Source: Streptomyces sp. WM6386 (GTDB lineage: Bacteria; Actinomycetota; Actinomycetes; Streptomycetales; Streptomycetaceae). From it: 64,000 nt of DNA. The translations under genes and the position numbers were made by a program. The stretch covers positions 62,001 through 126,000 of the forward strand of contig NZ_JXTE01000002.1 in NCBI RefSeq assembly GCF_000972385.1, given 5' to 3'. Below the pieces are notes generated by a model. The model was given only the letters and a program-made list of their open reading frames with translations. It did not search any database and had not been told where the DNA came from. This document shows, in pieces, positions 52,294 through 62,237 of this stretch (position 1 is its first letter; the number at the start of each line of letters is the position of its first letter).

Positions 52294-53796
52294 TCAGAGC
52301 GAACGTTCTGGGGAGGAGGCCGGATCGCCCCACTCCACCTGCGGCCCCCCGAAGTGGGCGGCGTGGCGTGGGGGATGAGCCGCGGGGCCCAGGACGAACA
52401 CGTCCTCCGCACCGTCGAGCACGCCCCCCGAGGGGTCGTCGTCGCCGGCCCGGCGTACCACGTCCCGCTCCGGCATCCAGATGTCGCGCACCACCACGGC
52501 ACACAGGTACAGCGTCCCGAGCAGATGCAGCCCGATGGCCCAGTGATAGCCGTCCTGGGGCAGGCCCTTGTGGGCGTCCGCACTGGTCGTGTACGCGAGG
52601 TACATCCAGATCCCCAGGAAGTACGCCACCTCGCAGGCCTGCCAGATCAGGAAGTCCCGCCACTTGGGCCGTGCCAGTACGGCGAGGGGGATCAGCCACA
52701 GGACGTACTGCGGCGAGTAGACCTTGTTGGTGAGGATGAACGCCGCGACGATGAGGAAGGCCAGCTGGGCGAAGCGCGGCCGACGTGGGGCGGTCAGGGT
52801 GAGCGCGGCGATTCCGACGCAGGACAGCAGCACCAGCAGCGTGGCGAGCGTGTTGACCGTGTCGGTGCTCAGCGGGTCGGTCGAGTTCTGGGCCAGGATC
52901 AGCCAGAAGGACCCGAAGTCGACTCCCCGTTCCTGACTGAACTCGTAGAACTTCGACCAGCCGTCCCAGGCGAGGAGCATCACCGGAAGGTTCACCACCA
53001 GCCAGGAGACGGCGGCACCTCCCAGTGCCTTTCCGAAGTCCCGCCACTTGCCCGCGCGCCAGCACAGCACGAACAACGGGCCCAGGAGAAAGACAGGGTA
53101 GAGCTTGGCGGCTGTGGCGAGGCCCAGCAGGACACCGAAGGCGAGAGAGCGGCCCCGCGACCACATCAGCATCGCCGCGGCCGTCAGGGCGACCGCCAGC
53201 AGGTCCCAGTTGATGGTGGCGGTCAGCGCGAAGGCTGGCGCCAGTGCGACCAGCAGACCGTCCCAAGGCCGCCGGGCGTGCGTACGGGTCACGCATACGA
53301 CGATGACGGCGGCACACGCCATCAGCATTCCGGCGTTGACCATCCAGTACCACTGCTCCTGGTCCTGGATGCTGCCACTGCCGGGCGTGAGCCAGGAGGC
53401 GACCTCCATGAACACACCGGTCAGCACCGGGTATTCGAGGTACTCCATGTCTCCGTTGAGCTTGTCGAAGTACGGCACGAGCCCATCGGCGAAGCCGCGC
53501 CCCGCGTAGAGGTGCGGGATGTCCGAGTAGCAGGCATGCGTGTACTGCGAGCTGGCGCCGAAGAACCACCCGCCGTTGTAGCAGGGCGCCTTCTGGACCA
53601 GACCGAGGGCGAACATCCCGATCGCCACGAGCGCGATGATGCGCACGGGAGTCCACCAGGACGTCCCTAGCAGCGCACGCCGCCCGATGGGACCACCGAT
53701 CAGCTCACTGCCACTCGCGGCGATCTCGTCGTCCTTGGTCGGCCGCACCGTGTCCGGCTCGTGGACGCTCGCTTGCGTCGATTCTGCGCTGGGCAT
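52294..53796 (-). CDS. Polyprenol-phosphate glycosyltransferase (GT87 / DUF2029 family)
   Basis: About 500 residues with roughly ten to twelve membrane helices. The loop after helix 1 holds YNGGWFFGASSQYTHACYSD and a GDMEYLEYPVLTG segment with the acidic residues expected of GT-C enzymes; KLYPVFLLGPL and NKVYSPQYVLWLIP match GT87 mannosyltransferases. It probably transfers mannose from polyprenol phosphate outside the membrane. The ATG was chosen because AGGA lies about 8 bases upstream; the longer frame would start inside a parS site. The gene lies downstream of the PBP gene. Confidence 0.87.
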   Translation of the reverse strand: MPSAESTQASVHEPDTVRPTKDDEIAASGSELIGGPIGRRALLGTSWWTPVRIIALVAIGMFALGLVQKAPCYNGGWFFGASSQYTHACYSDIPHLYAGRGFADGLVPYFDKLNGDMEYLEYPVLTGVFMEVASWLTPGSGSIQDQEQWYWMVNAGMLMACAAVIVVCVTRTHARRPWDGLLVALAPAFALTATINWDLLAVALTAAAMLMWSRGRSLAFGVLLGLATAAKLYPVFLLGPLFVLCWRAGKWRDFGKALGGAAVSWLVVNLPVMLLAWDGWSKFYEFSQERGVDFGSFWLILAQNSTDPLSTDTVNTLATLLVLLSCVGIAALTLTAPRRPRFAQLAFLIVAAFILTNKVYSPQYVLWLIPLAVLARPKWRDFLIWQACEVAYFLGIWMYLAYTTSADAHKGLPQDGYHWAIGLHLLGTLYLCAVVVRDIWMPERDVVRRAGDDDPSGGVLDGAEDVFVLGPAAHPPRHAAHFGGPQVEWGDPASSPERSL

Positions 53797-53834
53797 GGGG
53801 CACATCCTGCCGTACGTCTCTGGGAATACGCCGT

Positions 53835-53865
53835 GGGCCGCCGCACCTGGTGGGTGCGGCGGCCC
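53835..53865 (-). terminator. Terminator after the PBP gene
   Basis: GGGCCGCCGCACC and its exact complement with a 5-base loop, ending 39 bases past the PBP stop and abutting the parS site. Confidence 0.85.
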
Positions 53866-53867
53866 AT

Positions 53868-53881
53868 GTTTCACGTGAAAC
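53868..53881. promoter_or_regulatory. parS site
   Basis: Perfect GTTTCACGTGAAAC, immediately beside the terminator after the PBP gene. Confidence 0.92.
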
Positions 53882-53904
53882 ACCCTCGGCGGGCGATATG
53901 GCGG

Positions 53905-56526
53905 CTAACCGCTCGATCCTCCGAAGATGCCTCCATTGCCGTTGCCTCTGGTGTTCCCGGTTGTCTCCGTGGCCGTCGGCGTGGAACTCGTGCCTCCGTC
54001 CGTGCCGCCGGTGTCCGTACCGCCGGTGTCCTCGCACTGGAAGCCGAAGCAGGTCTCCGTCGCCGAGGGCGAGGGAGCAGTGAGGGTCGGGCTCGGCGTC
54101 GGCGTCGGCGTCGCCGTGACGGACGGGGTCGGCGTCGCGGTGACGGACGGGGTCGGGGAGGGAGCACCATCCTCGTCCTGGACCTCGCCGATCTTCTCAG
54201 CGTCCGGGAAGCCGGGGTCGTTGTCGCCCTTCAGAGCAGCCTTCATGTACTCGGTCCAGATCGACGTGGGGATATCACCACCGTGGATGGAGTCCTCACC
54301 CGCCGTGCCGTTCATGGAGAGCAGCTTGCTGTTCTTCGGGTCCTCTCGGAACATCGCGATGGACGTCGACAGCTGCTGGGTGTAGCCGACGAACCAGGCC
54401 GACTTGTTGCTGTCGGTGGTACCGGTCTTGCCGGCCGCCGCACGGCCCAGGGCCTTCGCATTCTGACCCGTACCATTCTCGATGACGTTCTCGAGAGTGT
54501 CCGTGACATTGTTCGCCACGTTCTCGGGCATCGCCAGCTTGACCTTCGGCTTGTCGAAGCCCGGCAACTGCTGACCGTCCTTCTTGACCTCGGTCACGGA
54601 GTACGGGTCCGCGTGCTTGCCGGATGCGGCGAAGGTCGAGTAGGCGTCAGCCATGCGAATGGCACTGGGAGTCGAGGTACCGAGGGCGAACGACGGATTG
54701 AGCGCCTCAAAGCTTTGATCCAGGATGCCGGACGCCTTGGCCACATCCCGCACCTTGCTCATCCCCACGTCCATGCCGAGCTGCACGAACGGCGTGTTGA
54801 TGGATTGCTCCATCGCCTTACGGAGACTGATGTAGCCCCAGGGGTAGTCACTCTCGTTCTCCTGGTAGAAGACCGAGTTGTCCTTCTTCAGGACGTAAGT
54901 GCCGTCGTTGTTCCTGACCTTCAGATGGTCGTTGCCGTTGTACTTGCTCAGTGGCGAGACCCCGACGTCCGGGTCCTTGTACGTGCCGTACTCCATGGCT
55001 GCCGCGAGGACGAACGGCTTCCACGTCGAGCCGACGGGGACACCCGAGGTGTCCGCGTTGTTGTTGAAGTGGTCGTTCTCGTACCCGGCGCCCCCGTACA
55101 GAGCGACGATGGCGCCGTCCTTGGGCTTCACCGACGCCGCACCGAACTGGACGTGCTTGTCCAGCTCACGCTTCTCCGGGTCGATCTTCTCGCTCTCGAT
55201 CTTCTTCACGGCCTTGGCGAGGGCGTCGACCTTGTCCTTCTCGAAGGTCGTGCGGATCTGATAGCCGCCCTTGTCGAACTCGGTCCGCGAGATGTCCGAG
55301 TGGGCCAGCACGTACTTCTTGGCCGTGTCGACCAGGTAGCTGATCTGGCCGGTCATGCCCTTGGTCGCCTTGAGCCCCTGGGGCATGGGGTACTTCTTGG
55401 TGGCCGTTTGGTACTCGGCGTCCGTCAGATGCTTGTCGTCGTGCATCTGCTCGAGGATCCAGCCCCAGCGGTACTTGGAGCGCTCGGTGTTCTTCGCCTT
55501 GGTCGCCGAGGGGTCGTAGCTCGTGTTGTCCACGGGGTCGTAGTACGTCGGCCCCTTGAGCAGCGCGGCCAGGAAGGCGCACTGGCTCGGCGTCAGTTTT
55601 TCCGCGTCCACGCCGTAGTAGGTCTGAGCGGCGGCCTGGATGCCGTAAGCGTCACGGCCGTAGTACGAGGTGTTCAGGTAGCCCTGGAGGATCTCGTCCT
55701 TGGTGAGCTTCGTGCCCACCTTTATGGAGATGAACATCTCCTTGAACTTCCGGGAGACGGTCTGTTCCTGGCTCAGGTAGGTGTTCTTCACGTACTGCTG
55801 GGTGATCGTCGAACCACCCTGTGTGTCACCGCCCCGCGCCATGTTGGCCAGCGCTCGGGCGATACCCATGGGGTCGACACCCGAGTCGGAGTAGAAGCTC
55901 TTGTTCTCGGCCGAGATCACGGCCCACTGCATGGCCTTGGGAATCTTGTCGATCGTGACGTTCTGCCGGTTCGCGCCGGCTCCCGTCGCGACCATCTGGG
56001 AGCCGTCCTCCCAGTAGTAGACGTTGTTCTCCGACTTGGCCGCGGTGTTCTCGCTGGGGATGCCGACCATGGCGTATCCGATACCCGCGATCGCCACCAG
56101 GCCGCCGAAGAACGCCAGGCACAGCCCGGAGACGAGCTTCCAGGACGGCATCCAGCGCTGCCAGCCGTACTTGCCGGCGCGCGGATAGTCGATGAACCGG
56201 TTCTTGCTCGAGGCGGCGGCTCGGCCCCGTCCAGGACCGCTCGGGCCGCCCGGGCCACCGCGTCGGGCGCCACGGCCGGCGGGTTCGGCCGCTCTGCGTC
56301 GGCTGCCCCCGCTTCTCTGGCCCGCGCGCCGGGCGTCGGCGCGGCCGCCGTACGGCCGCTCCTCGCCTCCCGACCCGTATGAACCCGACCCGTACGAGTC
56401 GGAAGGAGACTCGGTGGCGCCACGCGGTGCCGCACGGCGGCCGGAGGACGAGCCGGACTGGCCGCGTCGGGCCGCGGCACGTCCGCCTCCCTGCGGCTGC
56501 GGCGGTTTGCGACGGTGCTCGCTCAT
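53905..56526 (-). CDS. Class A penicillin-binding protein
   Basis: 873 residues. A basic, Arg/Gly/Pro-rich cytoplasmic tail of about 125 residues precedes one membrane anchor (LVSGLCLAFFGGLVAIAGIGY). The GT51 glycosyltransferase domain has ENKSFYSDSGVD and GGSTITQQYVKN. The transpeptidase has Ser-x-x-Lys in GSTWKPFV and KTG in AGKTGTTDSNKSAWFVG. The last about 110 residues are a Pro/Thr-rich extracellular stalk with repeated TPSVTATP units, then a Gly/Ser-rich end. It polymerises and crosslinks peptidoglycan. GAGGAG about 10 bases upstream supports this ATG. Confidence 0.94.
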   Translation of the reverse strand: MSEHRRKPPQPQGGGRAAARRGQSGSSSGRRAAPRGATESPSDSYGSGSYGSGGEERPYGGRADARRAGQRSGGSRRRAAEPAGRGARRGGPGGPSGPGRGRAAASSKNRFIDYPRAGKYGWQRWMPSWKLVSGLCLAFFGGLVAIAGIGYAMVGIPSENTAAKSENNVYYWEDGSQMVATGAGANRQNVTIDKIPKAMQWAVISAENKSFYSDSGVDPMGIARALANMARGGDTQGGSTITQQYVKNTYLSQEQTVSRKFKEMFISIKVGTKLTKDEILQGYLNTSYYGRDAYGIQAAAQTYYGVDAEKLTPSQCAFLAALLKGPTYYDPVDNTSYDPSATKAKNTERSKYRWGWILEQMHDDKHLTDAEYQTATKKYPMPQGLKATKGMTGQISYLVDTAKKYVLAHSDISRTEFDKGGYQIRTTFEKDKVDALAKAVKKIESEKIDPEKRELDKHVQFGAASVKPKDGAIVALYGGAGYENDHFNNNADTSGVPVGSTWKPFVLAAAMEYGTYKDPDVGVSPLSKYNGNDHLKVRNNDGTYVLKKDNSVFYQENESDYPWGYISLRKAMEQSINTPFVQLGMDVGMSKVRDVAKASGILDQSFEALNPSFALGTSTPSAIRMADAYSTFAASGKHADPYSVTEVKKDGQQLPGFDKPKVKLAMPENVANNVTDTLENVIENGTGQNAKALGRAAAGKTGTTDSNKSAWFVGYTQQLSTSIAMFREDPKNSKLLSMNGTAGEDSIHGGDIPTSIWTEYMKAALKGDNDPGFPDAEKIGEVQDEDGAPSPTPSVTATPTPSVTATPTPTPSPTLTAPSPSATETCFGFQCEDTGGTDTGGTDGGTSSTPTATETTGNTRGNGNGGIFGGSSG

Positions 56527-56828
56527 CGAACGACTACTCCTCGGGCAGGCGCACCTTTGCGCGCCTGGAAACGGCGGCTGGTTTCCGGTCCCCCCGAAGT
56601 ACGGATGTGGTCGCTTTCGCATTCACCCGTACTGCACCGAGGACGACGACGCCCCCAGGCGTCACTCGGTTCCCGGTGGTGTGCATGCCGCACAGACTAC
56701 GCACCGTCAAAACCCGCCTAGCCCCGAAGTTCACCCCAAATCAGGCAACTTGCCTCGGATGAATAAGTGATGTGATCCCGTTCACCATCCCCCCACTTGT
56801 CCCATCCGGATGGCCGTTCTATCGTCGT
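56527..56828. other. 302-bp gap between divergent PBP and PadR genes
   Basis: Holds the leftward PBP promoter and leader. A+T-richer around 56700-56800. No gene is supported; the PadR operator lies just beyond its right end. Confidence 0.5.
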
Positions 56829-56849
56829 GATGTATCGAGTCGATACATC
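56829..56849. promoter_or_regulatory. Candidate PadR operator
   Basis: Two 10-bp arms, GATGTATCGA and TCGATACATC, perfectly inverted around one G. It lies 39 bases upstream of the PadR gene. PadR proteins bind ATGTAT-N-ATACAT-like sites, so autoregulation is likely. Confidence 0.75.
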
Positions 56850-56888
56850 AGAGCGAGATAAGCGAGCCAGGGACGAGGAGGCGAGAGG

Positions 56889-57581
56889 ATGAGCCGACGC
56901 TCAGGGATCCTCGAGTTCGCCGTACTCGGCCTGCTCCGCGAGTCCCCGATGCACGGCTATGAGCTGCGCAAACGACTCAATACATCACTGGGCGTGTTCC
57001 GTGCGTTCAGCTACGGCACGCTCTACCCCTGTCTCAAGACGCTGGTCGCCAATGGCTGGTTGATCGAAGAGCCGGGGCACGCTCCTGAAGACGCTCTCGC
57101 CGCATCACTCGCGGGACGTCGCGCCAAGATCGTCTATCGGTTGACGGCGGAAGGTAAGGAGCACTTCGAGGACCTGCTCTCGCAGACCGGCCCCGACTCC
57201 TACGAGGACGAGCACTTCGCCGCGCGTTTCGCCTTCTTCGGCCAGACGTCGCGCGACGTACGCGTACGCGTGCTGGAAGGCCGCCGCAGCCGGTTGGAGG
57301 ACCGGCTGGACAAGATGCGCGTCTCCTTCGCGCGCACCCGGGAGCGCCTCGACGACTACACGCTTGAGCTCCAGCGCCACGGAATGGAGTCCGTGGAGCG
57401 CGAAGTGCGCTGGCTGAACGAGCTCATCGAGAGTGAGCGGGCCGGACGGGACCTCAAGGGGTCCGACTCCGGGGGGCCCGCTCAGCCCTCTCAGCAGAAC
57501 AACACATCTGGAGCGTCGGGCAACCTGCCACGGTCCGGGGACACCCCCCGGCCCGATACGCCCGACGACACCACCACGTGA
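56889..57581 (+). CDS. PadR family transcriptional regulator
   Basis: 230 residues. The PadR winged helix fills residues 1-80 ([40 protein letters not shown]), followed by a helical C-terminal domain and a disordered Ser/Gly/Asn/Pro tail of about 45 residues. GAGGCGAGAGG precedes the ATG. It lies 45 bases upstream of the inositol-phosphate synthase gene, a conserved pairing in Streptomyces, so it may regulate inositol supply as well as itself. Confidence 0.9.
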   Translation: MSRRSGILEFAVLGLLRESPMHGYELRKRLNTSLGVFRAFSYGTLYPCLKTLVANGWLIEEPGHAPEDALAASLAGRRAKIVYRLTAEGKEHFEDLLSQTGPDSYEDEHFAARFAFFGQTSRDVRVRVLEGRRSRLEDRLDKMRVSFARTRERLDDYTLELQRHGMESVEREVRWLNELIESERAGRDLKGSDSGGPAQPSQQNNTSGASGNLPRSGDTPRPDTPDDTTT

Positions 57582-57625
57582 GCGCCCAGTCAGGGCCTCA
57601 CTCATACACACAGGGAGCAACCGGA

Positions 57626-58708
57626 ATGGGTTCGGTCCGCGTAGCCATCGTTGGCGTGGGCAACTGCGCCGCGTCGCTGGTCCAGGGAGTCGAGTACTAC
57701 AAGGACGCCGACCCGGCGACCAAGGTCCCCGGCCTCATGCACGTCCAGTTCGGCGACTACCACGTCGGTGACGTCGAGTTCGTCGCCGCCTTCGACGTCG
57801 ACGCGAAGAAGGTCGGCCTCGACCTCTCGGACGCCATCGGTGCCAGCGAGAACAACACCATCAAGATCTGCGACGTCCCGAACAAGGGCGTCACGGTCCA
57901 GCGCGGCCACACCCACGACGGGCTCGGCAAGTACTACCGCGAGACCATCGAGGAGTCCGCCGAGGCCCCGGTCGACGTCGTCCAGATCCTCAAGGACAAG
58001 CAGGTCGACGTTCTCGTCTGCTACCTGCCCGTCGGTTCCGAGGACGCGGCGAAGTTCTACGCCCAGTGCGCCATCGACGCCAAGGTCGCCTTCGTCAACG
58101 CCCTTCCGGTCTTCATCGCCGGCACCAAGGAGTGGGCGGACAAGTTCACCGAGGCGGGCGTCCCGATCGTCGGTGACGACATCAAGTCGCAGGTCGGCGC
58201 CACCATCACGCACCGTGTGATGGCGAAGCTGTTCGAGGACCGCGGTGTCCGTCTCGAGCGCACCATGCAGCTCAACGTCGGCGGCAACATGGACTTCAAG
58301 AACATGCTGGAGCGCGACCGCCTCGAGTCCAAGAAGATCTCGAAGACGCAGGCCGTCACCTCGCAGATCCCCGACCGCGACATGGGCGCCAAGAACGTCC
58401 ACATCGGTCCCTCGGACTACGTGGCCTGGCTCGACGACCGCAAGTGGGCCTACGTCCGCCTCGAGGGCCGTGCCTTCGGTGACGTCCCGCTGAACCTGGA
58501 GTACAAGCTCGAGGTCTGGGACTCCCCGAACTCCGCGGGTGTCATCATCGACGCCCTGCGCGCCGCGAAGATCGCCAAGGACCGCGGCATCGGCGGCCCG
58601 ATCCTGTCGGCGTCCTCGTACTTCATGAAGTCCCCGCCGGTCCAGTACTTCGACGACGAGGCCTACGCCAACGTCGAGAAGTTCATCAAGGGTGAAGTCG
58701 AGCGCTAA
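57626..58708 (+). CDS. ino1: Inositol-3-phosphate synthase
   Basis: 360 residues. The NAD-binding N terminus [20 protein letters not shown], the [28 protein letters not shown] segment (key parts) and [11 protein letters not shown] are typical of the actinobacterial enzyme. It makes inositol 3-phosphate from glucose 6-phosphate, the first step to phosphatidylinositol and mycothiol. GGGAG about 9 bases upstream supports the ATG at [10 protein letters not shown] over an earlier one that overlaps the PadR stop. Confidence 0.95.
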   Translation: MGSVRVAIVGVGNCAASLVQGVEYYKDADPATKVPGLMHVQFGDYHVGDVEFVAAFDVDAKKVGLDLSDAIGASENNTIKICDVPNKGVTVQRGHTHDGLGKYYRETIEESAEAPVDVVQILKDKQVDVLVCYLPVGSEDAAKFYAQCAIDAKVAFVNALPVFIAGTKEWADKFTEAGVPIVGDDIKSQVGATITHRVMAKLFEDRGVRLERTMQLNVGGNMDFKNMLERDRLESKKISKTQAVTSQIPDRDMGAKNVHIGPSDYVAWLDDRKWAYVRLEGRAFGDVPLNLEYKLEVWDSPNSAGVIIDALRAAKIAKDRGIGGPILSASSYFMKSPPVQYFDDEAYANVEKFIKGEVER

Positions 58709-58752
58709 AGGCGCCGAAGCTCACTGAAAATCGCTCCTGCCAGGGCTGTGTC

Positions 58753-58786
58753 GAGGGTCCCCGGGTTGTACCGCCCGGGGACCCTC
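58753..58786 (+). terminator. Terminator after inositol-phosphate synthase
   Basis: GAGGGTCCCCGGG pairs with its exact complement across an 8-base loop, 44 bases after the stop. Confidence 0.9.
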
Positions 58787-58955
58787 CCCGTGTGTGAGGC
58801 TGACGGGTTTCGGGATCCGTAGTGATGGGTCGATCCCATTGGCCTTATGTGGCGGCATGTCGGTGTCGCATGTGAGTACACAGATCGAATGCGTGACCTT
58901 TTCGCGGAGTTGTCGTTGATCGGATGACAACATCGCCTCGGGAAAGGGAACGCTG

Positions 58956-60956
58956 GTGAGCCGGATGCTGCCGCTGGGTCGGGGCGAGACGGCCCGTACG
59001 GCCTCCGCCCGTGGCCTGCTGCGGGCAGGGGTGGTGGAGAAGACAGGCGAAGTGCTGTCGGCCAGCGTGCTGGCAGAGCGGGTGGGCTGGGCAGCCGGTC
59101 TGGTATCCGGCATGACCACTGAACTGCTGGCGGCGTACTGGAACGCCACCCATGTGGACATGTTGGCCTCCGGTACGGACGCCGAAGGCCGGGCGCTGCC
59201 GTCGAACGCGTGGATGGCGCTACGACGTCTGGGCTGGACCGTGACCCCGACCAAGAACATCCGGGTCAACGACCGGATCGTGCGCATGGCCCAGGAACAG
59301 GCCGGGCGCACCCTGCGGTCGGTGAAGTGGCGCGCCGACCTGACCGCCGCGATTCTGGCGACGTGGCCCGCCTGTTCCGCGAAGCGCACCCCGAACGAGT
59401 GGGACGCCGTCCGCGCAACCGTTCCCCACGGCCGACACCTTCCCTCGAGCGTGATCAGATCCCGCACCCAGCAGATCACCGCTTTCGAACGGCGGTACGG
59501 CCGGTTTCCCGTCGATGTGTTCGAGCTAGAGGCCGCTCCACACACGGCGCAGATGCTGCTGCTGTCGGCCTGTGACAGGCAGCAGGCATCGATCGCCCGC
59601 GCCGACGATCCGAGCCGGGCGCTGCTTCGGGTACAACTGCCTACCCGCCCGGACCCGCGCTCCTACACCGACTGGACGTGGGTAGCCTGCCCCATCGTGC
59701 TGCCGCCGACCGTCCCGTCCAATGCGGCGCTGCACCTGCCCACGCTCCGTGTCCACCAGAACACGGTGCGAGCTGATCTGGCCTACACGCACGCCGTGCC
59801 GAAGGCCCGGCGCAGCGGGCACGCGATCGCGCTGGGTGTGGATTGGGGGCTGAACACGCTGCTCAGCGTGGGCGCGGTTCGGCTGCACGGCGACGGGAAG
59901 ATCACTGCTCTGGGCGCGGGCGGGATGTTCCGGGCGGGCGGTGTCCTGGCCAAACAGCACCGGCTGCGCCGCGAGTCCGAGTACCTGCACACGAAGACCG
60001 ACCAGTATCAGCGGCTCATGGTCGATGACGCGCAGCATCCGCTGAGGGACAAGCACCACGTGCTCGCCGAAGAGATCCGGCACGTCTCCCTCCGGCGCTC
60101 GAACCTCAACGGCGCGCTCGCCTGGGCTGCGGCCCGCTGGGTGGTCGACCAGGCCATCACCTCCAGCGCGACAGTGATCTACATCGAGGACCTCCGCTCT
60201 ATGGAAGCGCGGGGCATGGGCCGTACCGTCAACACCCGCCTGTCCCAACAGGTCCGCGGGCAGATCATGGAACGGACACAGCACCTGGCCGCCGAGGCCG
60301 GTATCGCCGTCGTGACTGTGCCCGCCCGGGGCACCTCCCGGCACTGCCCCCGCTGCCTCGTCCCGCTACGCCATCGCAAGGCTCCCAACCGACCCACCGC
60401 CCCCGGCTGGAAATGGGCCGTCTGCCCCAGTCCAGAGTGCGGCTGGCAGGGCGACCGCGACACCGGGGCCTGGCAGCGCATCGCCGCCCGCGGCTTGGCC
60501 CATCAGACCAAGACCGTCACCGACAGGGCTGATGGCACCATGGCCATCCGCTCGGTGGTGGACAAGCTCGAAGCCAACGCCGTTGTCGCCCCGGCCACAA
60601 AGACCCGCCGGGACCGGTCCAAGTCCGGGCCCACCCGGCGCCAGAGCCCACGTCCCGCGCCCAGGCGACGCGGGGCACCCTCCCCCACCAGACCCTCGGG
60701 TCCGGCGGGCCAGCGTCCGGAGGGACACGCACCACCGGGCCGGAGGTGGCTGCCCCGCGCAGCCCACCGGCACCAGGGCGTGACGACGATCAGCACACCA
60801 TCCCCGAGCCTTCATCCGGGGGGACCCCCATCCGGCCGACACCGGCCACGCGGAGCAGCACGAGGCGCAGGCTTCCACCTCCACGCCCACGCCACCCCGC
60901 CACGATGGGCGGATCCCGCGCCGGACATTGGGTCTGGCATGGGATCGCTTAGTTGA
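58956..60956 (+). CDS. Long TnpB-like RNA-guided nuclease (IS605/IS607 OrfB superfamily)
   Basis: A 666-residue protein of the TnpB/Cas12 superfamily. The three RuvC motifs are intact: Asp296 in LGVDWGLNTLLS, Glu411 in VIYIEDLRS and Asp500/Asp502 in GDRDTGAWQRIA. A zinc ribbon sits between the last two (C464, C467, C490, C495). TnpB proteins usually have about 400 residues with the first Asp near 190; here about 290 residues precede it, and a basic Pro/Arg-rich tail of about 145 residues follows the domain. No TnpA transposase gene is adjacent. It breaks up a gene pair that is otherwise neighbours in S. coelicolor (recall), so it is an insertion. The GTG has GGGA upstream. Confidence 0.85.
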   Translation: MSRMLPLGRGETARTASARGLLRAGVVEKTGEVLSASVLAERVGWAAGLVSGMTTELLAAYWNATHVDMLASGTDAEGRALPSNAWMALRRLGWTVTPTKNIRVNDRIVRMAQEQAGRTLRSVKWRADLTAAILATWPACSAKRTPNEWDAVRATVPHGRHLPSSVIRSRTQQITAFERRYGRFPVDVFELEAAPHTAQMLLLSACDRQQASIARADDPSRALLRVQLPTRPDPRSYTDWTWVACPIVLPPTVPSNAALHLPTLRVHQNTVRADLAYTHAVPKARRSGHAIALGVDWGLNTLLSVGAVRLHGDGKITALGAGGMFRAGGVLAKQHRLRRESEYLHTKTDQYQRLMVDDAQHPLRDKHHVLAEEIRHVSLRRSNLNGALAWAAARWVVDQAITSSATVIYIEDLRSMEARGMGRTVNTRLSQQVRGQIMERTQHLAAEAGIAVVTVPARGTSRHCPRCLVPLRHRKAPNRPTAPGWKWAVCPSPECGWQGDRDTGAWQRIAARGLAHQTKTVTDRADGTMAIRSVVDKLEANAVVAPATKTRRDRSKSGPTRRQSPRPAPRRRGAPSPTRPSGPAGQRPEGHAPPGRRWLPRAAHRHQGVTTISTPSPSLHPGGPPSGRHRPRGAARGAGFHLHAHATPPRWADPAPDIGSGMGSLS

Positions 60957-60974
60957 TCTGAGACGCTGTGCGCC

Positions 60975-62237
60975 ATGGCCGTCGTACGTGACCTGCGCGT
61001 CCTGCTGCGCTTCCAAGGCTTCAGACGCCTGCTCGCCGTACGTCTGCTCTCCCAGGGCGCCGACGGCGTCTACCAGGTCGCACTCGCCGCCTACGTCGTC
61101 TTCTCCCCGGAGAAACAGACCTCGGCCACCGCCATCGCCGCCGCCATGGCCGTGCTGTTGCTCCCCTACTCCCTCGTGGGGCCCTTCGCCGGCGTCCTGC
61201 TGGACCGCTGGCGCCGCCGTCAGGTCTTCCTCTACGGCAACCTGGTGCGCGCCCTGATGGCCACGGCGACCGCCGTCCTGATGATCAGTCACGTGCCGGA
61301 CTGGCTCTTCTACGTCTCCGCGCTGTGCGTCACCGCCGTCAACCGCTTCGTCCTGTCGGGCCTGTCCGCCGCCCTGCCGCGTGTGGTCGACTCCGAGCGC
61401 CTCGTCATCGCCAACTCCCTCTCCCCGACCGCCGGCACACTCGCCGCGACGGCCGGAGGCGGCCTGGCCTTCGTCGTACGCCTGGTGTTCGCGGACTCCG
61501 ATGCCGCGGTCGTGCTGCTGGGCGCCGCCCTCTACCTGTGCGCGGCGCTGGCCTCGCTGCGCATGTCACGGGAGCTTCTGGGCCCCGACCAGGAGTTGGT
61601 GCGGCCCGGCCTCTCAGCCGCCCTCTCCGGCACCGCGAACGACCTGGTGGCCGGCGTACGCCACCTCGCCTCCCCACCGCGCCGAGAGGCCGCCCGGGCG
61701 CTCGCCACGATGACGCTCATGCGGTTCTGCTACGGCGCCCTGCTGGTGATGCTGCTAATGCTCTGCCGGTACGAGTTCTCCTCGACCACCGATGACGGAC
61801 TCGCCCTGCTGGGGCTGGCGTTGGGCACCTCCGGCGCGGGCTTCTTCGTGGCTGCGGTGTTGACGCCCTGGGCGGCGGGACGGCTCGGCCCCGGTCGCTG
61901 GATCGCCGTGTGCGCAGCGTCCGCCGCGGTCCTGGAACCGGCTCTCGGCCTCCCTTTCGCCGTCGCGCCCATGCTCGTCGCGGCGTTCGTCCTGGGCCTG
62001 ACCACGCAGGGAGCGAAGATCGCGACGGACACCATCGTGCAGTCGTCGGTCGACGACGGGTTCCGGGGCCGGATCTTCTCCGTCTACGACGTGCTGTTCA
62101 ACATCGCGTTCGTGGGCGCGGCCGCCATGGCTGCCCTGATGCTGCCGCCCGACGGGCGTTCTCTGGTGCTGGTGGTCACGGTGGCCGTTATCTACGGGGC
62201 AGTTGCGGCGACTATGGCCCGCTTTGAACGCCCGTAA
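60975..62237 (+). CDS. MFS transporter
   Basis: 420 residues with about 12 membrane helices (for example TAIAAAMAVLLLPYSLVGPFAGVLLD and then RRRQVFLYGNLVRA, the conserved loop 2-3). It resembles MFS-3/EntS-like exporters of siderophores or drugs. The 5' end is 18 bases from the TnpB-like stop, so the insertion of that gene may have changed its promoter. Substrate unknown. Confidence 0.88.
   Translation: MAVVRDLRVLLRFQGFRRLLAVRLLSQGADGVYQVALAAYVVFSPEKQTSATAIAAAMAVLLLPYSLVGPFAGVLLDRWRRRQVFLYGNLVRALMATATAVLMISHVPDWLFYVSALCVTAVNRFVLSGLSAALPRVVDSERLVIANSLSPTAGTLAATAGGGLAFVVRLVFADSDAAVVLLGAALYLCAALASLRMSRELLGPDQELVRPGLSAALSGTANDLVAGVRHLASPPRREAARALATMTLMRFCYGALLVMLLMLCRYEFSSTTDDGLALLGLALGTSGAGFFVAAVLTPWAAGRLGPGRWIAVCAASAAVLEPALGLPFAVAPMLVAAFVLGLTTQGAKIATDTIVQSSVDDGFRGRIFSVYDVLFNIAFVGAAAMAALMLPPDGRSLVLVVTVAVIYGAVAATMARFERP

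Noticed and set aside
58916..60958. TTGATC at both ends of the TnpB-like gene as target motif duplication
   Set aside because: A six-base match 2 kb apart is expected by chance. TTGAT is a known TnpB target motif, but the element ends are not defined here.
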